Of a stretch of DNA of 64,000 bases, positions 11,188 to 22,400 are shown piece by piece. The notes beneath the pieces are model-generated. The model was not told the DNA's origin. It saw only the letters and a program-made list of their open reading frames with translations, and did not search any database. The stretch is taken from positions 1 to 64,000 of the forward strand of contig JASANG010000756.1 of assembly GCA_030248215.1 (NCBI GenBank), in the 5' to 3' direction. This DNA comes from Enoplolaimus lenunculus. Lineage: Eukaryota > Nematoda > Enoplea > Enoplida > Thoracostomopsidae. Each line of letters opens with the position of its first letter. Positions within the stretch are counted from its first letter, which is position 1. Both the position numbers and the translations under genes were made by a program.

Positions 11188-12352
11188 ATGGATCATCCAC
11201 GTTATGTCTACGTGGATGCGAAAAATTGTGCAGTCTCTTCAATTCGATTGGGGTATATACAAAACAGCACTGTAACCTAAAGATTAGGTGCAGTGCAGGG
11301 TGTGTACTTCATGAGTATACCTGGTCCTGAGTCTCAAGAAAGGATGTCGGAACAGCAGACGCACTCTTTTGACGAATCATTGGATTTGAAACTAAATAAG
11401 TAAACACACATATTTCCATCAAATATTTACAACATGTAAAATAAATACGTTTATGAGTCCCTTCCGAAGGACTATGTTAAAAAACAAAAACTGTACTGTG
11501 AGGGTAGTGACAAATTAAACTAGCTTTTTAGGGAGTTTGGTTTGGCTTTATGGTCCTTAATCGGAGTACACATCTCTAACATCGCGCTAACAAAGGGGGG
11601 TTCAATAGGGTGGGGTTCCGAAAAGGGGGTACAATTTTCTACATCGGCGGAAATGTCGCCAATGTTACCCTAAAGGCCGTCCCATTTTCCCGGGACAGAA
11701 ATGTACCAGAAGTACCCGTCCCATTTTCCCGGGACAGCAATGTACCAGGAGTACATATAAAAAATATAATTGGGACAGCTGGGACAGCTGGGACAGATGG
11801 GACAGTTGGACAGCCGGGACAGTTTGTACAGATGGGACAGTTGGGACAGATGGGACAGTTGGAACAGATGGGACAGTTGGGACAGCTGGGACAGATGGGA
11901 CAGTTGGACAGCCGGGACAGTTTGTACAGATGGGACAGTTGGGACAGATGGGACAGTTGGAACAGATGGGACAGTTGGGACAGATGGAACAGATGGGACA
12001 GCGGGACAGATGGGACAAATGGGACAGTTTGGACAGATGGGACACAAGAGTCAGTTGGGACAGATGGGACAGTTGGGACAGATGGAACAGTTGGAACAGT
12101 TGGAACAGTTGGGTCAGATGGGACAGTTGGGACAGATGGGACAGTGGGACAAATGGGACACTTGGGACAGTTGGGTCAGATGGGGCAGATGGGACAAATG
12201 GGATATATATATTTTTTAACGTAAATATATCTGCCTGTGCATATGTAAACAGCAACGCATAATTGTGCACTCCGGGTATACTTCTGTCCCGGGAAGTTGG
12301 GATGGCCTTTATAGCAACATGGGCCGTAAACGTTATAACGTGGATGATCCAT
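11188..12352. mobile_element. Foldback element enclosing a minisatellite
   Basis: Outer arms: a perfect 18-bp inverted repeat, ATGGATCATCCACGTTAT at 11188-11205 and its complement at 12335-12352. Inner arms: 11671-11700 and 12282-12311, inverted copies of about 27 of 30 bases containing TCCCGGGACAGAA. The inner arms belong to the same family as the foldback at 7905-8127. Confidence 0.65.
11771..12202 (+). repeat. Minisatellite of TGGGACAGAT / TGGGACAGTT units
   Basis: About 430 bp of tandem 7-10-bp units (TGGGACAG plus AT, TT or CT). A larger block of GGACAGCCGGGACAGTTTG occurs twice. A two-copy repeat of about 40 bp, also containing CGGGACAG, precedes it (11676-11756) and may be its seed. 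Long open frames on both strands are repeat artefacts. Confidence 0.95.
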
Positions 12353-13299
12353 TATTTTGCTTAATTTTTTACCTTTTGTCCCGACTCCCTTCGGACAATG
12401 TCGGAACAATTAATAGTGTCTACGTACCACATAAATTGTACCTACACGCTAGTTGCAGCTTCGACTTGTATACAGATCCGTACAGGGTGGTTGGACAAAT
12501 TTTTACATTAGCGCGCGCATTATAAGGTGGATGACCCATAAAGTATGTTCTTCGAAACGACTAAATTGTACTGGTCCAACTTATTTGTTTGTTAAAGTTT
12601 TACAGATAATAAATAAAAAAATGATCGCTTTACACAAAAACTTGCAATTGTAATTTATGCGCACGAGTAAAATATAACAAAAGCCAGCTAATTTTGCTTT
12701 ATGTGATTTCGAATACTAAATTAGCTTATTTTTCTGTCTCTGGCAAAATTTCTGCCTAAATATATTCTTAAGTATTAATAATTCAAACTTTAAATTTTAG
12801 TATCATATGATATTCTATGGGACATTCAGGGAAGTTTACCACAACCTTGCGGACATATTCAAACATGTCATACTGACCGACAATATTTCGAATATGATAT
12901 TGCAGTATAAATAGTGGGTGTCACATGAAGATAGCAGACAATTCAAATTTTTTGAATTTGACAGCGGATACGTGTAGAGAAAATGTTTACCCGCTATTGT
13001 TATAGAGACAAAACACGGTCCAGGCTGCCCACTTATAACGTTAGTCCAACCTCGATCATGGGCTATGGCTTCAGATGCGGAGTTATCCGAAATATGGATG
13101 TCCTGTCCGATTATTTTAGAACACCTATGAAAAAGAAACACATTCAAGAGCGGGAATCGTTTAATTTTATTTTGTCAGATATAGCCGAATAATGTTTTAT
13201 GATCAATCTTGGCTGTCGTAAGTGTGGTGTATCATTTATGATTGTATACCGGTTATCTTAAATTCCTTAGCTAGTGGATTGTTATCAATGTTAGTTTTG
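12353..13299. other. Non-coding stretch, no gene recognised
   Basis: A further GGTGGATGACCCATAA near 12528 resembles the outer arm of the preceding foldback. I see no supported gene. Confidence 0.4.
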
Positions 13300-13569
13300 T
13301 TAAAGCCTTACTCACACGCTCAAGTTTTGATGCGAGAACTTGTAGCTGCAATTGGCACTTGCAAGTTTGGTTCAAAATCCCGTTCGAAAAACTTGCAGGT
13401 GCAAATAATTCATTAAAAATCAAAGCAAGGAATTTAGTTCTCAGGTGTGAATAACCATGTAAGTTTACTCCCTCTTTCTCATTGGCTGATGAAAAAATGC
13501 ATGTTCTGCGTGCAATTTGCAGCTGCAAGTTCTCGTAGTAAAAACTTGCACGTGTGAATAGGGCTTTAA
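13300..13569. mobile_element. MITE flanked by TTAA (270 bp)
   Basis: Ends are TTAAAGCCTTACTCACACG and CACGTGTGAATAGGGCTTTAA, inverted relative to each other. Subterminal copies of AAAACTTGCA are in both orientations. TTAA at both ends would fit a piggyBac-type target site, but no transposase is present, so the superfamily is inferred. Confidence 0.65.
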
Positions 13570-14299
13570 GTTCTATACACGCGCAAGTTTTTGTGTATGA
13601 ATATAGGCCAAGAAATAATTTTTAGGTATGAATAGCCTTGCATGTGGGATTATTCATAATTATTGGCTGAACTGATAATATATCGCTCCGCTTGATATTT
13701 ATGGCAGTTGCCTGCAAATTATTTATGTAAATTCTTGTCAAGTGTTTTATGCTAGTCGGCTGCGTAAGTGTCTACAAATAGCCGACAAAAAAGTAGTTGG
13801 AGAGGTGAGGGTCGGGGTGCGGTAGTGTTCCTTTAAGGATTCCTAGGCAGAGTGCGATCCACTTCTGTCTATCAGCTTTTCCAGCTGCTTAGTAAATAGG
13901 TCTGAAGTACCCTGCCACGACCACCTAGACTGCCATTTAGTAGTGCTAGGTGAATCCGAGTATAATTTAGGCTTGTGTCAGATTTTGGATAAATTTGATG
14001 CCGTATTTAGTTCCTGCGTTCAAAAATGCAGGAATCGTTGTTTTTACGGTTTTATGGTAATTATAATCATTGAAATTTGGAAACTTTGTCTTTGAAAATT
14101 TTTTATTTTGAAATGAGCGTTTTTGCAATCAGTTTAATTTTGTTAAAAAATTGTTTTTGAAGTGTTTTGATAAAAATGATTTCAATTCCAGATCCTGCAA
14201 AGAAATTTTTTCCTGTTCTGGTAAGACTTAGTTTCTGTGAAACCCTGGTTGTAACCTAGTTTACATGATTTATTGTCCTTACCTAGTACCAGTTACTAC

Positions 14300-14609
14300 C
14301 AAGGATCGACCGGATATTAGTATTTGTGCCGTGCAAAAATAAATATTTATGGATTTAAGATTATTTTTTGCTTGGATTTTTCATTCCATGCCAGTGTCCA
14401 CTCTTGACTGTCCCGTAATTACAGTCTATGCGAAATATCTAGTATTTCGACATGTAAAAAGCAGTTGTATGATATTTGGAATCACAATAGCAATCGCCAA
14501 TATCCGGTATCCGGTTGGTTTATATCGGACACTGGCAGATACCGGAACTGGATAAGGATGTCGATCTTTGCCGAATATTAAACCGGAACCGGATATCCGG
14601 TCGATCCCG
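14300..14609. mobile_element. hAT-type MITE with CCGG-rich ends (310 bp)
   Basis: Ends are CAAGGATCGACCGGATAT and ATATCCGGTCGATCCCG. They are flanked by AGTTACTAC (14291-14299) and AGTTAGTAC (14610-14618), a near-perfect 8-9-bp target duplication. Confidence 0.7.
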
Positions 14610-14755
14610 AGTTAGTACAGGTCGGCATTGGACTACGTGCGGTTTTGTATATATCTTTAGCTTTGATTGAAGGTTAGACATCACATACCGCGTTCCGGAT
14701 CAGTTAAATTTTCTCATTGACAGTATAGGCGCTTGCTCGGTAAGCGTATGTTAAC

Positions 14756-15180
14756 CACAGATTGCCATACATGTGCACATATACTGGAACATGAAGCTGT
14801 TGCAACCGACCACGTGCTGTAGGGGTATCATGCTTGATTGTGTGCAACAGTGTCGAGGTTCGATCCTCGGCATGGTCTTTAACTTTGGTCAATACTTCGA
14901 ACCGCGTCCAGCAGGCCGGTTAGTTTCGACGTGCAGGTCCCACCGATATGGGCACTGCAGACGGCAAGTCCATGGATTCGGGTTGTTGGATTCGCGGCCG
15001 TTGAGGTCCATATGTAAAAAGAAGCACGTATATGTCGATATATGTGCACTGTAAGTGTATGTAAAGTATAGATTGCCATACATTAGCACAATACCGGAAT
15101 ATGAAGTTGTTGCAATCGACCACATGGTGTAGTAATAGCATGCTTGATTTTGTACAACATGGTCGAGAATACACCTCAGC
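14756..15180 (+). repeat. Two copies of a tRNA-derived repeat (SINE-like)
   Basis: The unit ATTGCCATACAT, then GGAACATGAAGCTGTTGCAA and GACCAC runs into a tRNA-like body. It occurs at about 14760-14882 and, degraded, at about 15070-15175. The first body (14812-14882) has acceptor-stem complements GACCACG/CATGGTC and the B box GAGGTTCGATCCTC. The T loop is one base short of a normal tRNA, so a functional tRNA is unlikely. Confidence 0.55.
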
Positions 15181-15789
15181 AAAGGAAAAAAGTTAAATTC
15201 ACTCCATAAGGAGGGAAATTTATATGACAAATTGATTGTTACGGTAGGGTTCTGTTTTGATAGACACATGTCATTCTATCAGTAACCTTAATTATAATCT
15301 CACGCTGAAAAATATGATTACCTTGAATAATAGAAAATAAATGGAGCTTTCGATTGATATATTACAAATCTGTAATTGCTAATGCGTCGAGTTTGCAGAT
15401 ATATTGTTCTAGACTATTTAAAACCGTGGTGCATTTGGCTCAAAAAACGCAGTATTTATTGCACGTAGCATAAGCTATATATAACATATTGATATAAAAT
15501 TCGCGTCATTCTGTACATCGGATGTCTGGCAACACGCTCGTGAGCTTCAATATTGCGTGATTGCCCTAAATAACAAGTTTACCTGGGTTCACACTATGCA
15601 CTTACTGGCAGACAAATAAAAAAATTTCCAAAAACCAGCCCGGAAAGCATGGTTGAACTTTATTTACATGTAAGCCACTAAATTTGACATGCAACAGTTG
15701 AAGAAGGGCATGACTTTAATTACGTATATACTATTTAAAGTTCACATGTTTCTTAAAAATATTTTACTGTGGGGGTCGCTGGTCAGTGG

Positions 15790-16211
15790 CATAGTTTTTT
15801 TTCGCCAATTTAGGTGCCATGGCCACTAAAATTGGCAATTGGCCCCTAGAAGTTTGGGGTTGGGGGCCAGTTGGCCCCTAAAATTTTTTTCACAAGCTGT
15901 TTTCAGAAATAGGTTGCAATTTTATTCCCAGGAAAATACAAATTTGATAACTTCGCCTGCGGCGCTACCTGATTTAGTAATTGCTTATTTCACTTCAATA
16001 CACCATATATAAACTCAGTCTTCGAATGTTATATCAGTGTCCGCGTAATCTTCTTCAGTGTCTGTACTCTCGTATGTTGCTTTTTAAAAAAAAATTGAAA
16101 TTTCACATATAATAACACTTTTCACAATTGGCCCCTAAAAATTCTGATTGGCCCTTAAAAATTTGCGTTTAGGGGCCAATTGGCCCCTAATTTTGAGATG
16201 AAAAAACCCTG
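15790..16211. mobile_element. hAT-type non-autonomous element (422 bp) with perfect 8-bp target duplication
   Basis: GTCAGTGG flanks both sides (15782-15789, 16212-16219). Ends CATAGTTTTTTTTC and GATGAAAAAACCCTG are imperfect inverted repeats. Subterminal GGGGCCAATTGGCCCC palindromes occur near both ends. It lies about 600 bp upstream of CCT8. Confidence 0.8.
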
Positions 16212-16821
16212 GTCAGTGGTATCTCTATTGTGAAGAAGTTATGGCGTTGATGAAGCAGGAGGGTATGCAATCGGGAAAGGTCAAAATTTTGCAATATTTA
16301 TGCTAAGCCTGACCTGTCCATTTCAGAATTTTAAATTTAATTGTATTCGGAACATTTTTTCTATTTTCGAATTTTTATACGTATATACACGAGAATGGTT
16401 TTACATTTAAGGCTTTTGAATATGGGGCTTTTTTATTGGACTCCTTCGGTCGAGCTGAAAAATCATGTTATCAATTTGGTTTCGTTTTATACGTTAGTCG
16501 CGGAACAAGAGCAGAAGCCGGAAGTGCATTCTTGAATGCAAAACGTTTAAAGCTATGCTTGCTTATGCCTACGTATTTTGTGTTTGTTGAGTTTGGTTTT
16601 ACTGAAAATTTATCAAGCAAAGTTCGAAATCAAGTTTATTGTTTGGATGACACATTCTGTTACTTTTCCAGTTCCGTAGTGGCACCGTAATATATATTGC
16701 AGTATAATTTCGATGTTTAGTTTCAAAGGAAGCAGACGTCAATTTTAGCACCTGCGGAATTTTGGCTTCTAGATTATATCCAACATAAAACGTTAAAGAT
16801 AATTTTTGTCATAGTGAAGTG
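16212..16821 (+). other. Region upstream of CCT8
   Basis: No gene and no clear core promoter motif was recognised. The CCT8 promoter should lie here. Confidence 0.35.
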
Positions 16822-19461
16822 ATGTCTGCTCTGAATGTACCGAAGGTTGGATTTGCACGTCTACTTAAAGATGGCGCTAAGGTAGGTTATTAATTTGAAA
16901 CGTGGTTATGAGTTGTTATATAGTTTTCGTTTATGGAATTCTGTCTGGATTAATGATGGAAGTCACCACTAAAGGTAAATTTAGAATAGACTGTTTTGTC
17001 ATACGTTTATGGGCAACATTTGTTGCAGCTATCGGTCATACGCAGATTGGGTTCAGATCAACAATGTATATATACACTTCGGAGTTCATGATCGACAGTG
17101 TATATATCTCGTAGTCCAAGTAGTAATTCACCTAGATTTCGTTTTGGGCTAGCCCAATTCCGAATTGGGCTAGTTTAGCACGGAATTACGACTTGGGCTA
17201 GCCCACGGCGTATTTCTTTCTCTGCTACAGGTGCACGCCTTGCGATTGGTTGCTACCTTAATGCCATGCTCAAATACGATTAGCTGATGCGAATACTGTT
17301 TTCTGATTGGCAATATATATACATATATTTATATATGTACTGATCAGAATGACAATAAACTATTTCAGCATTATCGTGGCGTAGAAGAGTCGTGCTTGCG
17401 TAATATAGAAGCATGCGTAGAATTCACCAATTCCGTAAAATCTGCATATGGTCCAAACGGTGCGTTGTGACATTTTAACGCTAATCAGTGTTTATAATAT
17501 TAGTTATTCATTTGTTTTGAGATCAGAAACCGGAGACAGTCTGTTTGAAGTTGCTTGCTTTTGGGCTTATTGCAGTATGATTACAATAATATACTATCAT
17601 ATAAATTTATGTAACTGTGGAAGGTTCGGAAGATGATTAATGACAAACCATTCTCTTCTTTAGAAAAAAATAGCCATTGACGCAGATCAGTGTCTTTGTT
17701 GTTTATACAATTTTTAGGAATGAACAAAATGGTAATCAATCACTTGGAAAAGTTGTTCGTCACCAATGATGCCGCCACCATAGTAAAAGAATTAGAGGTT
17801 AGCAAACGCCGAATACGTAATGGGTTTAATGTCATTTGACTTTTATACTGGTAATTGAAAGATCTAAAAGTTGCCGTAAATTTGTTTGTTTTTAATAATA
17901 TGTTTGCGTGTGACTCTGTCAGTCAATTTATAAACCAGTATTGTGAACCGGCGTGTTTTATGTAACCTTCAGGGATCAACCAAATGTTTAAAAATGCCGG
18001 AGCGGAGTCGGCATGGAGCAGGAGCTGGATATTTATTGCGTGTATAGTTTTGTTTGATGTCATACGTTTTATAACTTCCCATTTTAATTTAGTAAACACA
18101 CTAAATAAGGCGCTACGACATGCGTAAGCAAAACTAAGATGAAAAAGAAAGTGAATGTGTAGCACGATGATCATTAAAAATATACTATGCTATTTAATTT
18201 GTTGAAGATTATCAGAATAAATGTCAGGCAGGTTATAATACCCGAGCCGAGTGTGAATTTTTGCCAGAAGCGGATATCCCGGTAAACTCTGGTAATCTTG
18301 TTTGTAATGTTTTCGCAGCATATAAGTTTCGGTGAGCATTATTAAAATAATATAATGCTATAAATTTAGGTGATGCATCCCGCTGGAAAAATGATAGTGC
18401 TTGCTATGACAATGCAGGAACAGGAAGTAGGCGATGGCACGAATATGGTTTTGATATTAGCTGGTGCACTGCTTGAACATGCCGAGTCGCTGATACGAAT
18501 GGGGCTGAGTCCTGTAGAAATTGCAGAAGGATATGATATTGCTGGCAAGAAAGCGTTAGATCAGCTACCAGGTAAAGTAAAAACATAGTATATTGAACAG
18601 ATTTGATGTTAAAAGTTAGAACAACAGTTTTACTTACACCCATGGTGCAACCGGAATTTCGGTTCCGCATTTTTTCACCTTCCGGTTCCGGTAAATTATT
18701 ACCGGAATTAAAAATTTCGATATTAAAATTTGGTCGGTGGAATCCCAACTATTTTATATTACCTTGCATTTATATACTCAATATCTAATCCTTGAAATAA
18801 TTGAATGTTTTCATGCAACATACATTGTTTGGTACCGTACTCTGTATTCATCTGTGGTTTTTAAAATTTGTAGACCTTTGTTGCGATAAAGTGGAGAATG
18901 TGGCGGATGCTAAATCGTCAGCACGTGCGCTTCGTTCATGTATTATGAGCAAACAATTTGGCAATGAAGATTTTCTGTCAAAACTAGTTGTGGAAGCTTG
19001 TGGTGAGTTCTAAAGCCAGATAAATTTTTTGTTTTATGTGCTTTATTTTAATGTTTTGACGTTTGAGCATTTACACGCTTAATAATTTGATGTATACTAC
19101 ATTAGATGGTGGGAATTTCGTTGTAGCATCGCATTTTGCAAATTTTGGGTTTTTAATATGGAAGTTTGTTGTATTAAAAGGACCATAATAAGTTGTTTCA
19201 CAATTTGCTTTCTGCTTTCGGTTGAGACATATTAATAATTACGTAGTTAGTTGCTTTGGTTGTAAATAATTCAGGAATGAATTTTACAGAAGTTAAACTT
19301 TTTGTTTGTGTTCGTATTCAAACGCGAAACAGCTGTTTTCAGTGCTGATTACGCCGAAAAACGCTCAGTCGTTTAATGTGGATAATATTCGTGTTGTCAA
19401 AATATTGGTGAGTGGTTTCTGCACTTTATTAGAAGTCCTACACATGTTACATAGTAATTGT

Positions 19462-19492
<31 letters not shown>

Positions 19493-22400
19493 TAACTGTA
19501 TATCTGAAGATGTAATTGGGTGAATTTGTGTAAATGGTTGCTCTATTGGTTATTACAGTACAGAAGACTCATAATTTTTGCGACTGAGTGTGTAGTTAAA
19601 ACGTCAAAAACCTGTTCCAATTTTTTTCTGATAATAACCACTAATCTTTCAGGGTTCTGGCGTTAACAAATCATCAGTTGTGAACGGGATGGTCTTTAAG
19701 CGAGGCGCCGAAGGAGAAATCAAGAAAGCAAGCAATGCTAACGTTGCTGTGTACTCGTGTCCATTCGATATTGCACAAACAGAGACGAAGGTACGGTCTT
19801 ATCGTTAGTGTGGCCAAAAATACATGTTGTGTAAATTGATTTTGCATGAATATTAAAAACAGTAAGTATAGTATTATGTGTTTTAGGTTCTACAGAAGCT
19901 CAGAAGTGTTTTGTTCTGTGTAATAACTTATTGTCTGTCTTATGTCAGTACCTATTAAAATATATACGCTTTTGTTTCAGGGTACAGTATTAATTCAAAC
20001 TGCTGATGAGCTACTAAACTTTAGTAAGGCCGAGGAAGAAATTATTGAACAGGTTTGTTCACATGCATGAATTTTTTGCTTGATAGCTAAGGTTTTGATG
20101 CTATTAATAAGCTCGGTATCCATGGAAGTCTACCAAAGCGTATAAAACTTTGTCACACCGCTGAATTTACTTCTCATAGTTTGGTTGATATTTGAATACT
20201 TAAAAAACGTCGTAGTCTATAAAGCGAGCTTTGATGTTATTTTATTAGTTCATTAATTATGATTACATTGGGCTAACTCCTGCTTGCGATTTATTTTCTT
20301 TAGCAAGTGAAATCTTTGGCGGATTGTGGAATTACTGTTGTGGTTGCCGGAGGCAAATTTGGCGATCTCCATTTGCACTTTATGAACCGTTTTGGTATAA
20401 TGGGTGTCCGGTTGAATTCAAAATTCGATGTTCGTCGTTTGTGTCGCGCTGTTGGAGCAACTGCTCTTCCTAGCCTGGTGAGCCAAGGTCGTGTGTTTAT
20501 TAGGTTTCAACCGGATATCCGACTCCGGCAAAAATCGACATCCGATGTTGAAATATGTACTTATCCGACTTCGGTATTTTTTGGTATCCGGTTAAATCCA
20601 GGTGTTTATGTAAGATTTGTTTAGGGTGCTCCTGAAATTAAATCGCCAGGGTTGTTATTATTAAAGACGTGACGAAACACTGAGTTAAGCCGAAATATTT
20701 CTATGTTTGTTGAATTTTTAAGTATTGACAGTTACGTTTTAGGGTGATTTTATAACATTTACTGATTTATTTATGCTAATCTGTATGTGTGTATGGTCGA
20801 TTATTTATTCTGAGTCAATTTGTTTGTCTTTAGATTCCGCCTTCGACCACTGAAATTGGACACTGTGATGAAATTTTTGTGGACGAAATTGGCGACACCA
20901 ATGTTGTCATTTTTAGGCAAAGTAAAACCCCGCGTGATTCGTGGTTTATGCTTAGAATTAGATATGGGTCCCGGATATTTTGTATTGCTTGTGCGCAAAA
21001 ATTTGTAGTTCCTTCTAGTTTCTAAACTCCGTATATTCTAATAATTATCTTGTATATTGTGCCGGGTATCCGTATAATTTGTTTATCCCGTACCTTTCCT
21101 TAAAAAATGACAACGTTTTTGATTATACTTTGTCGCGAAACACATGGAAAATCTGTGTTCGTAACATAATGAAAGCAGGTGGTATAACAGTCATTTTTGT
21201 TTTCCTGCAAACTGTATATTTTAAATATTATAATTCTGGCAAATTTTCTAAACACCGTACTTGATCCGTTTCTGGTGTTCGAATCTATTTGATGCAGTTT
21301 CATATTTTGACAGGCCGTGCAACATTTTCAAAACTTCTGCTAGGCTTAAATTATTGATTTATCTTTTAGTGGGCGATAATAGTCGAGTTGCAACAGTAGT
21401 CGTTCGTGGATCCACTCAGAATTTGATGGATGATATTGAGCGTTCTGTTGATGATGGAATTAACACGTTCAAAGCACTTACTAGGGTGTGTAGCGTTTCG
21501 GATTCAAAACATTGATATCCACCATTTTTATCCGCAATGTTTAAAATACATAGTTAACTTAAAAACTGTAAAACTTTTGTTATCAAAGATTGCTTGAGCA
21601 GTTTTAAAGGATAGATATGCTGCCTCGGCGAGGTTTTGTGATTGCACTAGGAATGTTTTTATAAGAATTAAGTTCGCTTCTGATGTTGTTTAGTTTGAGA
21701 CTTGTCGAATGTGAGTTAAATAAACCATAGATATGTATTTGTATTGGTCTATCGGAATTCTGATTGAGCTAATTATGTATATCTGTTTTAGGCAGAGATT
21801 TGATTCGGTGTGAGACCGCACTTATAGATGTCAATTTTGAATGCTGTTATTTGCTGTAATATTTTTAGGATAATCGTTTACTGCCAGGTGCCGGAGCGGT
21901 GGAAATTGAATTAGCGAAAATAATTGAAACTTATGGATCGGTGAGTTATTGAACGAAGCTCGGAGTTTTGCAAGCGTTTAATGTTTTGTATTCTGGGGTC
22001 GAAAGATGGGTGTCTGTCTGTCTGTCTGTCTGTCTGTTCATCCATCTGTCCGTCCACAAAGAATATGAGGTACTGCTGAACCGATTTTGATGAACTATTT
22101 TGTTTGAATGCTTATTATCCTGGGATGTTAACCTCGCAGTGGGTGTCAAAAATTTAAGCCGTTTAATCGTTTACTGCCAGGTGCCGGAGCGGTGGAAATT
22201 GAATTAGCGAGATAATTGAAACTTATGGATCAGTGAGTTATTGAGCGAAGCTCGGAGTTTTGCAAGCGTTTAATGTTTTGTATTTGGGGGCGAAAGGTGA
22301 ATGTCTGTCTGTCTGTCTGTTCATCTATCTGTCCGTCCACAAAGAATCTGAGGTACTGCTGAACCGATTTTGATGAACAAATATTTTGTTTGAAAGCTTA

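Noticed and set aside
11610-12270. Long overlapping ORFs on both strands
   Set aside because: They are created by the TGGGACAG minisatellite, which lacks stops in several frames.
14812-14882. Functional tRNA gene
   Set aside because: The T loop is one base short and a degraded neighbour copy points to a repeat family.
22164-22233. Second functional copy of CCT8 exon 12
   Set aside because: No acceptor and a one-base loss; inclusion would break the CCT8 frame.
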